Positions 1 to 8,602 are shown, counted from the first letter of the stretch. The stretch: 64,000 nt of DNA from Hymenobacter latericoloratus (GCF_014199535.1 NZ_JACHNV010000009.1:1-64000), one strand, 5' to 3'. Numbers and translations are program-made. The notes: generated by a model not told the origin, from the sequence alone.

Positions 1-171
1 GGGCAGCAGCGCACGGTGTTCACTTACAAGTTTATCACCCAGAACACGGTAGAAGAAAAGATTCTGGCCCTGCAGAACAAGAAAATCCAGCTGGTTACGG
101 ACCTGACTACCACCAACGAGGCCATCATCAAGAGCCTGACCAAGGAGGATATCAAGGAGCTGTTGGGGTAG
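1..171 (+). CDS. SNF2-family DEAD/DEAH helicase, C-terminal end only
   Basis: The frame is open at the left edge, so only the last 56 codons are visible. The start of this piece, GQQRTV, followed by FITQNTVEEKILALQNKK, is the typical end of the second RecA lobe of SNF2/Swi2 ATPases, where Q and R contact ATP and the NTVEEKI helix follows. The tail SLTKEDIKELLG matches the usual end of bacterial SNF2 proteins (LTxEDLxxLL). Such proteins remodel DNA- or RNA-polymerase-bound complexes. Which subfamily cannot be told from the tail. Confidence 0.85.
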   Translation, partial: GQQRTVFTYKFITQNTVEEKILALQNKKIQLVTDLTTTNEAIIKSLTKEDIKELLG

Positions 172-200
172 GCAGCAGAAGAGCCGTGCATTATTACAGA

Positions 201-557
201 ATGAAACAACCGCTACTGTACGCCGCCACCGTTTTGCTGACCTGCTGCGCTTCCCCCGACTCCGATGAAGTAGTGGGCAAGTATCGGTGGTCCAGCAGTA
301 CGCTTCGAACCATGCAAAACGTGGGAGCCGAAGAAATTGAGCAACTGGGCCGCTTCGAGCTGACTCCCACCGAAGTGGTAGCTCCCGGGGTGCACGGCGA
401 CGTCAGGATAGCATACGAAATTCGGAACGGCTACATCATCACCAAGCCAAGCGAGAATGATCCGCTGGAGATGCGCCTGAAAATACTCAGCTCCGACTCC
501 CTACTAAGCGTTGGGGAGTTAGGCCTGCCCGGCATATACGTGCGGGTTAAAAACTGA
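201..557 (+). CDS. Small predicted lipoprotein, unknown function
   Basis: Encodes 118 residues. The ATG at 201 is preferred over an in-frame codon at 186 because it places a basic residue (K2), a hydrophobic stretch and the lipobox-like LLTCC right at the N-terminus. A lipidated Cys near residue 16 is therefore likely. The mature part is hydrophilic, with a few beta-type segments (GYIITKPSEN, GIYVRVKN). It resembles the many short secreted lipoproteins of Hymenobacter, but I recognise no family. It starts 29 nt after the helicase stop codon and could be on the same transcript. Confidence 0.7.
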   Translation: MKQPLLYAATVLLTCCASPDSDEVVGKYRWSSSTLRTMQNVGAEEIEQLGRFELTPTEVVAPGVHGDVRIAYEIRNGYIITKPSENDPLEMRLKILSSDSLLSVGELGLPGIYVRVKN

Positions 558-586
558 CGCGTTTCTGCATTTCTTACAAGCCCGCT

Positions 587-594
587 TATCTTTC
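587..594 (+). promoter_or_regulatory. -7 box (TATCTTTC)
   Basis: Close to the Bacteroidota -7 consensus TAnnTTTG and 35 nt before the ATG at 630. No clear -33 TTG is seen. Confidence 0.5.
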
Positions 595-629
595 TGCATT
601 CCCCTCTGGTTGTTTCTTTACTCTAGCAT

Positions 630-836
630 ATGGGTTTATCCGATGCGCCAAAGCCCGTGAGGGTAGAAATAAAAGGCCAGGAGCTGCACTGCGTCATCTG
701 CCGGCACAACGGTTTCCACCGCCACCACGCCAAGCTGGAGCGCGCCGGGCTGTTTACCTCCGACTGGACCGACCCCTCGGTGGTCTGCTACGAGTGCGAC
801 AACTGCGGCTATCTGCACTGGTTTATGCCGAAATAG
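630..836 (+). CDS. Small zinc-ribbon protein
   Basis: 68 residues. The first Cys pair is C21-V-I-C24 and the second is C53-Y-E-C56, followed by another Cys at 59. This is the layout of a treble-clef or zinc-ribbon fold that binds one zinc ion. The middle is rich in His and Arg (FHRHHAKLERAG), which could contact nucleic acid or protein. There is no signal peptide, so it should be cytoplasmic. It has its own -7 box 35 nt upstream. The biological role is unknown. Confidence 0.7.
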   Translation: MGLSDAPKPVRVEIKGQELHCVICRHNGFHRHHAKLERAGLFTSDWTDPSVVCYECDNCGYLHWFMPK

Positions 837-971
837 CCCGGGCCGCTCACGAGGACCTTGGTGAAGATAGGCCCCAAACAACTCACGCAAATAACCAGTG
901 TTGTATGAGCCATAACGCCAGTTATTTTTGTGATAATTTTTACATTTTTTATAAACTATTTAATCCTTTAG

Positions 972-979
972 TATCTTCC
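972..979 (+). promoter_or_regulatory. -7 box (TATCTTCC)
   Basis: Lies 28 nt before the ATG at 1008, at the end of a 70-nt AT-rich stretch that stands out from the GC-rich surroundings. Confidence 0.5.
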
Positions 980-1007
980 GTCAGCATACACGAACCAACT
1001 TCCTGCT

Positions 1008-2702
1008 ATGATGACGACACTTACTCCCTGGCTACGCGCCGGTCTTTTAACGCTGGGCCTGGCTGCACCGGCCGCCTTACACGCCCAAACCTGGCAGTGG
1101 GCTTCGGCTCACGCGGCGGGCAGCACCGGCTCCTCGGTAATACACGCGGCGGCGGTAGATGCAGCCGGCAACACGGTGGTAGCGGGCCGCTTCTCGGGCA
1201 CCTCCACTTTCGGCAGCACTACCCTCACCAGCGCCGGCGGCTTCGATGTGTTTGTGGGCCGGCTTAGTCCTGCCGGCGCGTGGCTGCAAGTCGCCCGGGC
1301 GGGGGGCAGCGCCGATGACGTGGCCCTGGGCGTGGGCGTAGATGCGACGGGCAATGTGGTAGCCGCCGGCTCCTTTGGGGGCGCTACGGCCGCCTTTGGC
1401 AGCACTACCCTCACCAACGCCGACAACACCGGCAACACCACCGACGCCTTCGTGGCCCGCCTGGGTAGTGCCGGCACCTGGAGCCAAGCCGTGCGCATGG
1501 GCGGCTCTGATAACGATGCGGTTATGGCCCTGGCCCTGGGCAGCGACGGCACGGCGGTAGTGGCCGGCAACTTCTCCAGCAATACGGCCGCTTTTGGAGG
1601 CACTACCCTCACCAACGGCAACACCGACCGTAGCAACGACGTGTTTGTGGCCCGCCTGGCCGCCGATGGCACCTGGAGCCAAGTGGTGCGGGGCGGCGGC
1701 TCCGGCGACGATTTTGTGCAGGCCGTGGCCGTGGATGGCAGCGGCAACGCCACCATTGCCGGCCATTTTGCCCGCGCTACGGTTACGTTTGGCACCATTG
1801 TGCTCAACAACGCTAACCCCGGCCAGTACAGCAGCGACGTGTACGTGGCGCGCCTGAGCAGCGCCGGCACCTGGACCCAGGCCCTGCAGGCCGGCGGCCC
1901 CGGCAACGACTACGCCAAGGGAGCGGGCATTGACGCCAGCGGCAACGCTTACGTGGCCGGCAACTTTGCCAGCCCCACGGTTAGCTTCGGTACCACAGCA
2001 CTTACCAACGCCGATGCCAGTGGCAACACCTCCGATATTTTTGTGGCCCGCCTCAGCAGCGCCAATGCCTGGACGCTGGCGGCCCGGGCCGGCGGCCCCA
2101 GCAACGACTACGCCAATACCATGGCCGTGGATGGCAACGGCAGCGTGAGCGTGGGCGGCTTGTTTCAGGGCGTTACCTCCACGTTTGGCAACATCCCCCT
2201 GACGAATGCTGACCCGACAGGTGCTACCTCCGACATCCTGGTGGCGCGCCTGAGCAGCGCCGGCATCTGGAACCTGGCCCTGCGCGCCGGCGGCGTCGGC
2301 GACGACTATACCAACGCCCTGGCCCTGGATGCCAGCGGCAACGCGGCCGTGGGCGGCAACCTCAGCAGCTCGCCGGCCACGTTCGGCACCATCAGCCTCA
2401 GCAGCTCGGGCTCGGCTTTTATTGCCAAGCTCATGGGCCTGAACACCAAAACCAAAGCGGCGCGCCTGTCGGCGGCGCTGGGCGTGGCTCCGAACCCAGC
2501 CCGCGGCCAGGTAGAGCTTACCTGGGTGAAGCCGGAAGCCCGGGCCCTACCCGTGGTACTTCTTGATGGCCTGGGCCGCGAAGTGCGGCGGCACGTGCTG
2601 CCGGCCCAGGCCACCCGCACCAGCCTGAACCTGAGCGGCCTGACCTCTGGGCTGTACGTAGTCCGGGTTGGGGAAGCCGCCCAGCGCCTGGTAGTGGAGT
2701 AG
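1008..2702 (+). CDS. Secreted seven-repeat protein with T9SS type A sorting domain
   Basis: 564 residues. An N-terminal signal peptide (hydrophobic core, ending near ALHA-Q) is followed by seven repeats of about 63 residues. Each runs roughly D-x-x-G-N-x-x-x-A-G-x-F, then TFG-TTLTNA, then D-x-F-V-A-R-L, then G-x-W-x-x-A-x-x-A-G-G, and the seventh is shortened. Such repeats resemble SBBP-type beta-propeller blades, and seven would close one propeller. The last 80 residues (APNPARG, then LDGLGREV, then LSGLTSGLYVVRV) form a Por secretion system C-terminal domain, so the protein should cross the outer membrane by the type IX system and be attached or released. The nucleotide repeats are the coding repeats. 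Ligand or enzymatic role is not visible. Confidence 0.9.
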   Translation: MMTTLTPWLRAGLLTLGLAAPAALHAQTWQWASAHAAGSTGSSVIHAAAVDAAGNTVVAGRFSGTSTFGSTTLTSAGGFDVFVGRLSPAGAWLQVARAGGSADDVALGVGVDATGNVVAAGSFGGATAAFGSTTLTNADNTGNTTDAFVARLGSAGTWSQAVRMGGSDNDAVMALALGSDGTAVVAGNFSSNTAAFGGTTLTNGNTDRSNDVFVARLAADGTWSQVVRGGGSGDDFVQAVAVDGSGNATIAGHFARATVTFGTIVLNNANPGQYSSDVYVARLSSAGTWTQALQAGGPGNDYAKGAGIDASGNAYVAGNFASPTVSFGTTALTNADASGNTSDIFVARLSSANAWTLAARAGGPSNDYANTMAVDGNGSVSVGGLFQGVTSTFGNIPLTNADPTGATSDILVARLSSAGIWNLALRAGGVGDDYTNALALDASGNAAVGGNLSSSPATFGTISLSSSGSAFIAKLMGLNTKTKAARLSAALGVAPNPARGQVELTWVKPEARALPVVLLDGLGREVRRHVLPAQATRTSLNLSGLTSGLYVVRVGEAAQRLVVE

Positions 2703-2719
2703 CCACCCTATCCCGTACT

Positions 2720-2752
2720 CTACCCCGCCGTGGCCTGGCTACGGCGGGGTAG
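2720..2752. terminator. Bidirectional terminator hairpin
   Basis: Perfect 12-bp arms (2720-2731 and 2741-2752) with a 9-nt loop, between two convergent genes. Confidence 0.7.
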
Positions 2753-2785
2753 TTGCGTTAATAGAACAGCGCCCAGGGCCCTTGC

Positions 2786-3229
2786 TTACTTAGTAAGCGT
2801 GTTTCCGTCGCAGTTATAGGGGCATTTCTCGTAGCTCTCCATCAGCCGGTACGCCATTCCCTGCTGTTTGCCGGGAAGCAGGTCGTAGCCCTGTTCATTC
2901 ACTCCTACCAGTACAATGCCGTGCCGGTCATCGTCGGGGTTCAGGCTGCGGTATATCCGGATGCCCACGCAGCCAGGCTGGTTGAGAAGCTGGCGGATGG
3001 GACCCTGGGCGCAGTAGTTCGAGCTGGTATTGTCCTTATACTTCTTCTTGTACTTTTTGGCGCACTCGGCGGCCTGCGCTTCCGATACGGGGTTGCCGGC
3101 TTGGGGGTCGAAGGGCTTTTTCAGGCCTTTGTTCCGATCAGCATCCCCTCGTCTGCGGGGTGGCAGGGCCAGAAAGGCAGCCCCCACCGCCAGGCATCCG
3201 AGGGCAACAGTTAGCGCGAGGTTTTTCAT
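2786..3229 (-). CDS. Conserved secreted protein, unknown function
   Basis: 147 residues from the ATG at 3229. A longer frame begins at 3283, but the later start puts a signal-like segment (MKNLALTVALGCLAVGAAF) at the N-terminus. The mature part contains a Lys-rich stretch (AKKYKKKYKDN) and a block reading LLNQPGCVGIRIYRSLN then HGIVLVGVNEQGYDLL. That block matches a family I recall from many Bacteroidota, in which a PGC-x-G-x-R-x-Y segment is followed by a short strand and VLVGVD. The family has no known activity. It is convergent with the T9SS gene and separated from it by a hairpin. Confidence 0.7.
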   Translation of the reverse strand: MKNLALTVALGCLAVGAAFLALPPRRRGDADRNKGLKKPFDPQAGNPVSEAQAAECAKKYKKKYKDNTSSNYCAQGPIRQLLNQPGCVGIRIYRSLNPDDDRHGIVLVGVNEQGYDLLPGKQQGMAYRLMESYEKCPYNCDGNTLTK

Positions 3230-3437
3230 GGGGTAGGGCAGGTAGAGGTAAAGGCCGCGCCGAGGCGTCGGCCAGAAGCACACATTACATTAATATAATT
3301 AAATATTTGTTATTCAAAACATTAACGGAGCATCTAACGCCCAGGCTCTCACTCCTAGCACGGCCGTTTGGGTGGGCCCGGCGGCTGCTTTCGGGTAGGC
3401 TTCTGAACAAAAGCCCGGCGGCTCAGGTAGTGCCTGC

Positions 3438-3905
3438 ATGCACCTCTACCTTCGTACCCACGTAGCGGCTGGCCCCGGGCAGGTGTGGGCTGGCTTTACG
3501 CGCGAGCTGTTTCTGGCCCTGGCACCTCCTTTCCCGCCTTTCAAGCTGCTACGCTTTGATGGCTGCCGCCGCGGCGACGAAGTGCACATTGAGCTGGGCG
3601 CCGGCCCCGTGCGCTTTCCCTGGACCGCCCTCATCACCGACCACGGCACCCTGCCCGACGGCACGTACTATTTCGTGGATGAGGGCCGCCGCCTGCCGCC
3701 GCCGTTGCGGTTCTGGCGCCACCGCCACCTGCTGCAGCCTGCGCCCGGGGGCGGCACCTGCATTGTGGAGGATCTGGAATACCGCACGGGCCTGCGCGCC
3801 CTGGATGCGCTGCTCTACCCGGCTATGTGGGCACAATTTGCCTGGCGCCGCCCTATTTACCGCCGCTGGTTTGGTGCCCCCGGCCGCGTGGCCGGGGCGC
3901 ATTAG
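3438..3905 (+). CDS. SRPBCC (START-like) ligand-binding family protein
   Basis: 155 residues with no signal peptide. It begins MHLYLRTHVAAGPGQVWAGF, the first strand and helix of the SRPBCC fold (strand, then V/I-x-x-V-W-x-x-F). It continues with F-D-G-C-R-x-G-D-E-V, the second strand pair, and ends in a long Trp-rich helix (YPAMWAQFAWRRPIYRRWFG). In related annotated proteins this fold makes a deep hydrophobic pocket for lipids, cyclic compounds or cell-division inhibitors. The substrate is unknown. A GC-rich hairpin overlaps the last codons. Confidence 0.75.
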   Translation: MHLYLRTHVAAGPGQVWAGFTRELFLALAPPFPPFKLLRFDGCRRGDEVHIELGAGPVRFPWTALITDHGTLPDGTYYFVDEGRRLPPPLRFWRHRHLLQPAPGGGTCIVEDLEYRTGLRALDALLYPAMWAQFAWRRPIYRRWFGAPGRVAGAH

Positions 3906-3961
3906 CCCGGTGCGGGCAGCGCCGAAGCGCCTCCTACCGTATAGGGCTGTAGCAAGCCGTG

Positions 3962-3969
3962 TATCTTGC
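3962..3969 (+). promoter_or_regulatory. -7 box (TATCTTGC)
   Basis: 23 nt before the ATG at 3993. It overlaps the alternative TTG start at 3966, which argues against that start. Confidence 0.5.
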
Positions 3970-3992
3970 CACTCTCTTCGTCGTCCTTGCCC

Positions 3993-4541
3993 ATGCCAGC
4001 AGTCTTACCCTCCGGCCGCCTACCTCTTCGCCTGCCCTTACTTGCCGTTTGCCTGCTGCTGCTGGCCGCGGGCTGCCGCAGCAGCCAGAGTGCTTACCGT
4101 TTCCGGCCCGGCAGCCCGGTAGCAGCCCAGCCGGCAATACCAACCGGTGCTGACCCGGCAGATGATTCCGGTTTCAGGGCGGTGCTGCCTGCCCAACCGA
4201 GGTCTGCGGCGCCCCTACCTTCCCGCAACGCCAGGCCAGCTTCCCACCTTCGTCAGCGTCGGCAGGTGCGCCAGATGCGGCCGGTGCTGGCACAGGCTAT
4301 GGCGCGCGTGCAGAAGGGGCCGGTGCAGACCCGGCCCGCTGCCCAGGCCGCCCGGAAAGCGGCCGGCCCCGGGCACCGCGCGGAGGTAGGGCTGGGTACT
4401 ACGGTGCTGGGCGTACTGGGACTGGTGGTGCTGCCCGTCGCGCTGCTGGGTTTGCTGATCTGGGGCGGGCCGGTGTGGGCCATTCTGGGCGGACTGGCAG
4501 CCCTGGCCGTGCTCGTTGCCTACCTCGACCCGTTTGCCTAA
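3993..4541 (+). CDS. Predicted lipoprotein with C-terminal membrane hairpin
   Basis: 182 residues. The N-terminus has a long hydrophobic core ending in the lipobox LLAAGC, so lipidation is likely. A proline- and arginine-rich low-complexity middle follows. The last 50 residues hold two hydrophobic segments (LGVLGLVVLPVALLGLLIW and AILGGLAALAVLVAYL), a hairpin that would insert into a membrane. This layout recurs in Hymenobacter and other Cytophagales as short lipoproteins of unknown function. The start was chosen because the -7 box sits 23 nt upstream. Confidence 0.65.
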   Translation: MPAVLPSGRLPLRLPLLAVCLLLLAAGCRSSQSAYRFRPGSPVAAQPAIPTGADPADDSGFRAVLPAQPRSAAPLPSRNARPASHLRQRRQVRQMRPVLAQAMARVQKGPVQTRPAAQAARKAAGPGHRAEVGLGTTVLGVLGLVVLPVALLGLLIWGGPVWAILGGLAALAVLVAYLDPFA

Positions 4542-4616
4542 GGCCGGCGGGGGTAGCAGGCAGAATTTCGGACCAGCCGGGTGGGCCGGTGTGCGGGGTA
4601 TCCCCGGCAGTTAGGC

Positions 4617-4624
4617 TACCTTTG
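4617..4624 (+). promoter_or_regulatory. -7 box (TACCTTTG)
   Basis: Exact match to TAnnTTTG, 26 nt before the ATG at 4651. An in-frame GTG at 4627 directly abuts it and is therefore unlikely to be used. Confidence 0.6.
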
Positions 4625-4650
4625 CGGTGCATTTCCTGATTTCGTTGCTT

Positions 4651-5841
4651 ATGAACCCCGCTACCGTCACGCTCAAGCCTGGCAAAGACCAGTCCCTCCG
4701 CCGCCTGCATCCGTGGGTATTTTCCGGCGCCATCGGCCGCCTGCAGGGCGAAGTAGTGGAAGGGGAGGTAGTGGCAGTGCAGGCCGCCAGCGGCGAGCTG
4801 CTGGGGGTAGGCCACTACGCCCCGGGCTCCATTGCCGTGCGCATGCTGGCATTCGGGCCCGATGCCCAACTGCCCGATGCCGCTTTCTGGGAAGAGAAAA
4901 TCCGGAATGCCTACCAGCTTCGGCAGGGCCTGGGCCTGACCGGCCAGGGCAACACCAACGTGTACCGCCTGGCCCATGCCGAGGGCGACGGGCTGCCGGG
5001 CCTGATCATTGATGTGTACGGGGATGTGGCCGTAGTGCAGGCCCACAGCGCCGGCATGTACAAGGCGCGGCCTCTCATTGCCCAGGCCCTGCAGACGGTG
5101 ATTCCCGGCCTGCGTGCCATCTACGACAAGAGCTCTGAGACGGTGCCCGCCAAGGCTGCCCCGGATGCCCGCAATGGCTACCTGCTGGGCGAAAGCACCG
5201 GTGCTGAGCACATTGTGCAGGAAAACGGCCACCCCTTCGCCGTAGATTGGGAAACGGGTCAGAAAACCGGCTTCTTTATTGATCAGCGCGACAACCGCAG
5301 CCTACTGGCCCGCTACGCCCCCGGCCGCCGCGTGCTCAACACCTTCTGCTACACCGGCGGCTTCAGCTCCTATGCCCTCATGGCCGGGGCCGAGCTGGTG
5401 CACTCCGTCGATTCCAGCAAGAAAGCCATTGAGCTAACCAACCGCAACGCCGAGCTGACCGGCCACGCCGGCCGCCACGAGGCCTACGCCCAGGACGTGT
5501 TTACCTTCCTGAAAGACCGCCACAACCACTACGACCTGATTGTGCTGGACCCCCCGGCCTTCGCCAAGCACCTCTCGGCCCGCCACAACGCCCTGATGGG
5601 CTACAAGCGCCTGAACGCGGCCGGCATCCGGCAAATTGCCCCCGGCGGGCTGCTGTTCACCTTCAGCTGCTCGCAGGTGGTGAGCATGGAGCTGTTTGAG
5701 GGCGCCGTGCTGGCCGCCGCCATTGAGGCCGGCCGGCCGGCCCGCATCCTGCACCGCCTCACCCAGCCCGCCGACCACCCCGTGAGCCTGTTCCACCCCG
5801 AAGGCGAGTACCTGAAGGGCCTGGTGCTGGCGGTTGAGTAG
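4651..5841 (+). CDS. RlmI/RlmK-like 23S rRNA cytosine methyltransferase
   Basis: 396 residues. An N-terminal PUA domain (about 1-85, starting TLKPGKDQSLRRLHPWVFSG) binds RNA. A class I methyltransferase domain follows, with an NTFCYTGGFS nucleotide-binding loop, the acidic VDSS end of strand 2, LDPPAF at 299-304 and the catalytic F-S-C-S-Q with C340. Length and motif order match RlmI (m5C1962 of 23S rRNA in E. coli) and its Bacteroidota relatives. It uses S-adenosylmethionine in the cytoplasm. It appears to be a single-gene transcript with its own promoter and terminator. The exact target base in this species is inferred from the family. Confidence 0.9.
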   Translation: MNPATVTLKPGKDQSLRRLHPWVFSGAIGRLQGEVVEGEVVAVQAASGELLGVGHYAPGSIAVRMLAFGPDAQLPDAAFWEEKIRNAYQLRQGLGLTGQGNTNVYRLAHAEGDGLPGLIIDVYGDVAVVQAHSAGMYKARPLIAQALQTVIPGLRAIYDKSSETVPAKAAPDARNGYLLGESTGAEHIVQENGHPFAVDWETGQKTGFFIDQRDNRSLLARYAPGRRVLNTFCYTGGFSSYALMAGAELVHSVDSSKKAIELTNRNAELTGHAGRHEAYAQDVFTFLKDRHNHYDLIVLDPPAFAKHLSARHNALMGYKRLNAAGIRQIAPGGLLFTFSCSQVVSMELFEGAVLAAAIEAGRPARILHRLTQPADHPVSLFHPEGEYLKGLVLAVE

Positions 5842-5867
5842 CCTGCCCTACTACCCCCTGCTGGCAT

Positions 5868-5907
5868 GCAAAAGCCCGAGGTTCCGGCAGGAGCCTCGGG
5901 CTTTTGC
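5868..5907 (+). terminator. Rho-independent terminator
   Basis: Perfect 14-bp arms (5868-5881 and 5894-5907) with a 12-nt loop, right after the methyltransferase. The arms begin with A and end with T runs, so it may work both ways. Confidence 0.8.
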
Positions 5908-6182
5908 GTGGGCGTTATCCAGAAAACCGAAGGCCGGCCCGCACCCCTAACATGGCGGACCGGCCCCGGAAAGCCCCCTGCGGCCAACGAAACCGACGGA
6001 GGTAACCAATGGAAAGTACGGCGGGTACCTTCCGGTTTTTCGGGGGTGGCGACGCGCAGAAAACCACAACTGCGCATCGCCCCCACCCGGGCCAGCCAGG
6101 AACATTTCCCGGAAATTGCAGCCGCTGCTGGTTCGTTTCCCACCCCCAAAGGCGGGCTGCTGTACTGGCTTGTGCCTGATGC
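5908..6182. other. Intergenic stretch without a gene
   Basis: Apart from the terminator just before it, this convergent gap holds only weak inverted repeats (around 6040-6095, and ATTTCC/GGAAAT at 6104-6116). Open frames here have no family features. Confidence 0.5.
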
Positions 6183-7067
6183 TTATTTGTACTGGTAGTA
6201 GCGCACGTAATCCACCTGCATCTGCTGGGGGAAGGTGGTGCTGCCATCGGGGTTGCCATCGAAGTTGCCGCCCACGGCCACGTTCAGAATCACGAAGAAG
6301 GGGTTGTTAAACGGGAAGGGGCTGGCGTCGGTAGCGGAGAAGGTGTAGTAAGGCGTGGCGCTGCCATCGAGGTAGAAGCGCGTCAGGTTTTTGCTGCGCA
6401 CCACGCTGTAGGTATGGAAGTCGGCCGAGAGGTCTTCGCTTAGGTTCTGGGTGGTGCCCTTGTACTCGTGTACGCCCATGCTGTTGGCGTAGTGCATGGT
6501 CGAAATCAGCTCGGTGGGGCGGCTGCCGCGCAGCTCCATGATGTCAATTTCGCCGCACTTGGGCCAGTTGTTCTGGTCAATATCGGCGCCCAGCATCCAG
6601 ATGGCCGGCCACACGCCTTTGCCTTTAGGAATTTTGGCGCGCACATCAATGCGGCCGTACTGGAAGCTCTGCTTGCCCTTGGTAATCAGGCGGGCCGAGG
6701 TGTAGGCGTTGCTACCGGTGGTCTGTTTCTGGGCCTGAATAACCAGCATCCCGTTGCGCAGGTAGGAGTTATCGGTGGAGTTGGTGTAGTTCTGCAGCTC
6801 GTTGTTGCCCCAGCCGCTGGCGCCCAGCTCGTGCGTCCACTTGGTCTGGTCAATGGTGCCGCCGTCAAACTCGTCCTTCCAGATTAGCTCCGTATACTGG
6901 GCGTAGTCGCGGGCCTCTTCGTTTACGACCGGGGTAGTGGGCTTGGGAGGGGTAGGCGCCGGAACGTTTTTGGTTTTGGTTTCGGTGCAGGACAGCAAAC
7001 TCAGGCTAAGCAACAGAGCCGCGCCAAATTGGTGCTTTTGCTGGCCGGACAGGGGTAGGTTTTTCAT
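6183..7067 (-). CDS. GH16 endo-beta-1,3-glucanase (laminarinase-like) lipoprotein
   Basis: 294 residues. The signal sequence ends in the lipobox LLSC with Cys27, so the enzyme is probably anchored in the outer membrane. A proline-rich linker leads to a GH16 domain (about 58-293). It begins LIWKDEFDGGTIDQTKW, contains GWGNNELQNYT and carries the catalytic EIDIME motif, with E173 as nucleophile, D175 assisting and E178 as acid/base. It ends VDYVRYYQY, as in family 16. The substrate is inferred to be a beta-1,3- or mixed-linked glucan. It is the last gene of the glucan locus and probably has its own promoter, because a terminator separates it from the PKD lipoprotein. Confidence 0.93.
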   Translation of the reverse strand: MKNLPLSGQQKHQFGAALLLSLSLLSCTETKTKNVPAPTPPKPTTPVVNEEARDYAQYTELIWKDEFDGGTIDQTKWTHELGASGWGNNELQNYTNSTDNSYLRNGMLVIQAQKQTTGSNAYTSARLITKGKQSFQYGRIDVRAKIPKGKGVWPAIWMLGADIDQNNWPKCGEIDIMELRGSRPTELISTMHYANSMGVHEYKGTTQNLSEDLSADFHTYSVVRSKNLTRFYLDGSATPYYTFSATDASPFPFNNPFFVILNVAVGGNFDGNPDGSTTFPQQMQVDYVRYYQYK

Positions 7068-7230
7068 GAACTAAGATACTGACTAGTAGCCAAGAGGCCC
7101 GCCTGAGCTGATGAGCTGACGGACACCTTGCGCGCCGGCGGTGCAGGGTTGGCGGGTACCGCGGGGGTAGCCCTTGCCCACAGGGTGCCGGCAATGAGAG
7201 ATGGAGGGAAGGGCAGGAACGCTCAAACGA

Positions 7231-7238
7231 CCAAGGTA
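7231..7238 (-). promoter_or_regulatory. Possible -7 box for the GH16 gene
   Basis: Reads TACCTTGG on the minus strand, about 165 nt before the start codon. It lies after the terminator at 7267-7303. Confidence 0.35.
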
Positions 7239-7266
7239 AGGCTTACCCCTACAAGGGCAGTAGCGT

Positions 7267-7303
7267 AAAGCTCAGCGTCAGCAACTTGCCGGCGCTGAGC
7301 TTT
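7267..7303 (-). terminator. Terminator of the SusC-SusD-PKD transcript
   Basis: Perfect 11-bp arms (7267-7277 and 7293-7303) ending in AAA/TTT, 36 nt after the stop of the PKD lipoprotein. Confidence 0.7.
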
Positions 7304-7339
7304 CATACAATTCAGACGAAAGGAGTAGGGTGGCAGCGG

Positions 7340-8602
7340 CTATTTGGGCACCATCTTGATGGTGAACACCGTGCCGCCATTCTGGCCACTGCCGGCGCGC
7401 AGCACCATGTGCTTATCGTCGATTTCCAGAATCCGGTACACCCGTTCCGTGGGCGAGGCGTCGGTAGCCCCAATGAAGGCCCCGGAACGCGACAAGGTAA
7501 ACTGCGCCAGTCCGGCACCGGCCGAGGGGCCAAACACCATGGGCGAAGTGCCCGACTCCGGCGCCTTGCAGGTGTAGCCGGCCGCGGCCGAGAAGGTCTC
7601 GCCCTTGGCATCGTAGGTGAAAACGTTGCTCATCGAGAACGTGTACTCATCGTCAGACTGGCAGGCAGGCAGCTCCCCGGCCTTCACGCCGGCAAAGTAC
7701 TCCAGCGGGTTAGCCTCGGTGCCTACGGTAATGGGGGCATCGGCCTTGTTGTCAATCATCCAGGTTTTGGAGGTGCCGCCCGTGAGCAGGCGCTTGATGG
7801 GGGCCGTGGCATCGAAGGGCATCAGGGTCACGACGGTGCGCGTGCCATCGGGGTTGGTGCCCCGCAGGCGCAGCTTGGTATCGGTAGCCTCCAGAATGTC
7901 GTAGGTTTTGTTGGCTACTGAGTCGGGCAGGCCAATAAAGCCGCCTTTGCCCTTCAGCACAATCTGGCCCAGGCCATTGGCAGTAGGCCGGAACACGAAG
8001 TTGCCGCCGCGGTTTAGGGAAGCGCCGCAGGTAGTACCCGTGTAGGTCTGGCCGGCGCTTTCGTAGTTAACGGTGTAGCTGTTGCTGAACGAGAACTGGT
8101 CGTCGAGCTGGCAGTTGTTGAGCGTGGTGGAGCTGGAAAGCTGGGTGCCGGCAGCCGACTCCCGCACAATGGCGCCGGGCTCGGTGGAGAAGGACCACAC
8201 CCGCGTGCCGCTGCCGGCACAGTCCACCAGCTTGCTGAAGGCCGCGTTCGTGCAGACATCCGGAATAACGACTGCCTGGGTGGAGGAAATGCCCGTGCCG
8301 CCGCGGCCGGCCGTAATCAGCTCTACCTGATAAGTGCCGGGGCGGGTGTAGGTGTGCGTGACGCTGTTGCCCGAGCCGCGGGAGTTGTCGCCGAAATTCC
8401 ACTGGTAGAGGAACCCGTCCTGGCTGGTGCTGGTAAACGTTACGGTGGCGGGGTACTCGGTGGTGCTTACCTGGTAGGTAAAGGTAGAGGTGGGCACGGC
8501 GCCCTCCAGCTCGTAGTCTTTGGCGTCCTTGTCGCAGGAGGCCAGGAGGAGCGGGGCAGCCAACAGGCCAAGGACGGCCAGGCGCGTAAACATCGTATGC
8601 AT
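7340..8602 (-). CDS. PKD-domain surface glycan-binding lipoprotein
   Basis: 420 residues. The lipobox LLLASC gives lipidated Cys23. A PKD domain follows (about 36-112, with the typical YQWNFGDNSRGSGNSVTHTY core). Then come two homologous modules (about 118-275 and 270-418). Each has a K-x-W/V-W segment, a C-Q-x-D-D-x-F-x-F-S block, a second Cys and a final strand pair (YDILEATDTKLRLRG and YRILEIDDKHMVLRAG). The gene follows SusC and SusD and takes the place of SusE or SGBP-B in other loci, so it probably binds the glucan at the cell surface. Binding is inferred. A start three codons later (8593) is also possible. Confidence 0.85.
   Translation of the reverse strand: MHTMFTRLAVLGLLAAPLLLASCDKDAKDYELEGAVPTSTFTYQVSTTEYPATVTFTSTSQDGFLYQWNFGDNSRGSGNSVTHTYTRPGTYQVELITAGRGGTGISSTQAVVIPDVCTNAAFSKLVDCAGSGTRVWSFSTEPGAIVRESAAGTQLSSSTTLNNCQLDDQFSFSNSYTVNYESAGQTYTGTTCGASLNRGGNFVFRPTANGLGQIVLKGKGGFIGLPDSVANKTYDILEATDTKLRLRGTNPDGTRTVVTLMPFDATAPIKRLLTGGTSKTWMIDNKADAPITVGTEANPLEYFAGVKAGELPACQSDDEYTFSMSNVFTYDAKGETFSAAAGYTCKAPESGTSPMVFGPSAGAGLAQFTLSRSGAFIGATDASPTERVYRILEIDDKHMVLRAGSGQNGGTVFTIKMVPK

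Noticed and set aside
1180..2440. Tandem DNA repeats resembling a CRISPR-like or satellite array
   Set aside because: The periodicity of about 190 nt is that of the coding repeats and they diverge at third positions, as protein repeats do.
6040..6116. Inverted repeats downstream of GH16
   Set aside because: Arms are short and imperfect, and the position gives no clear role.
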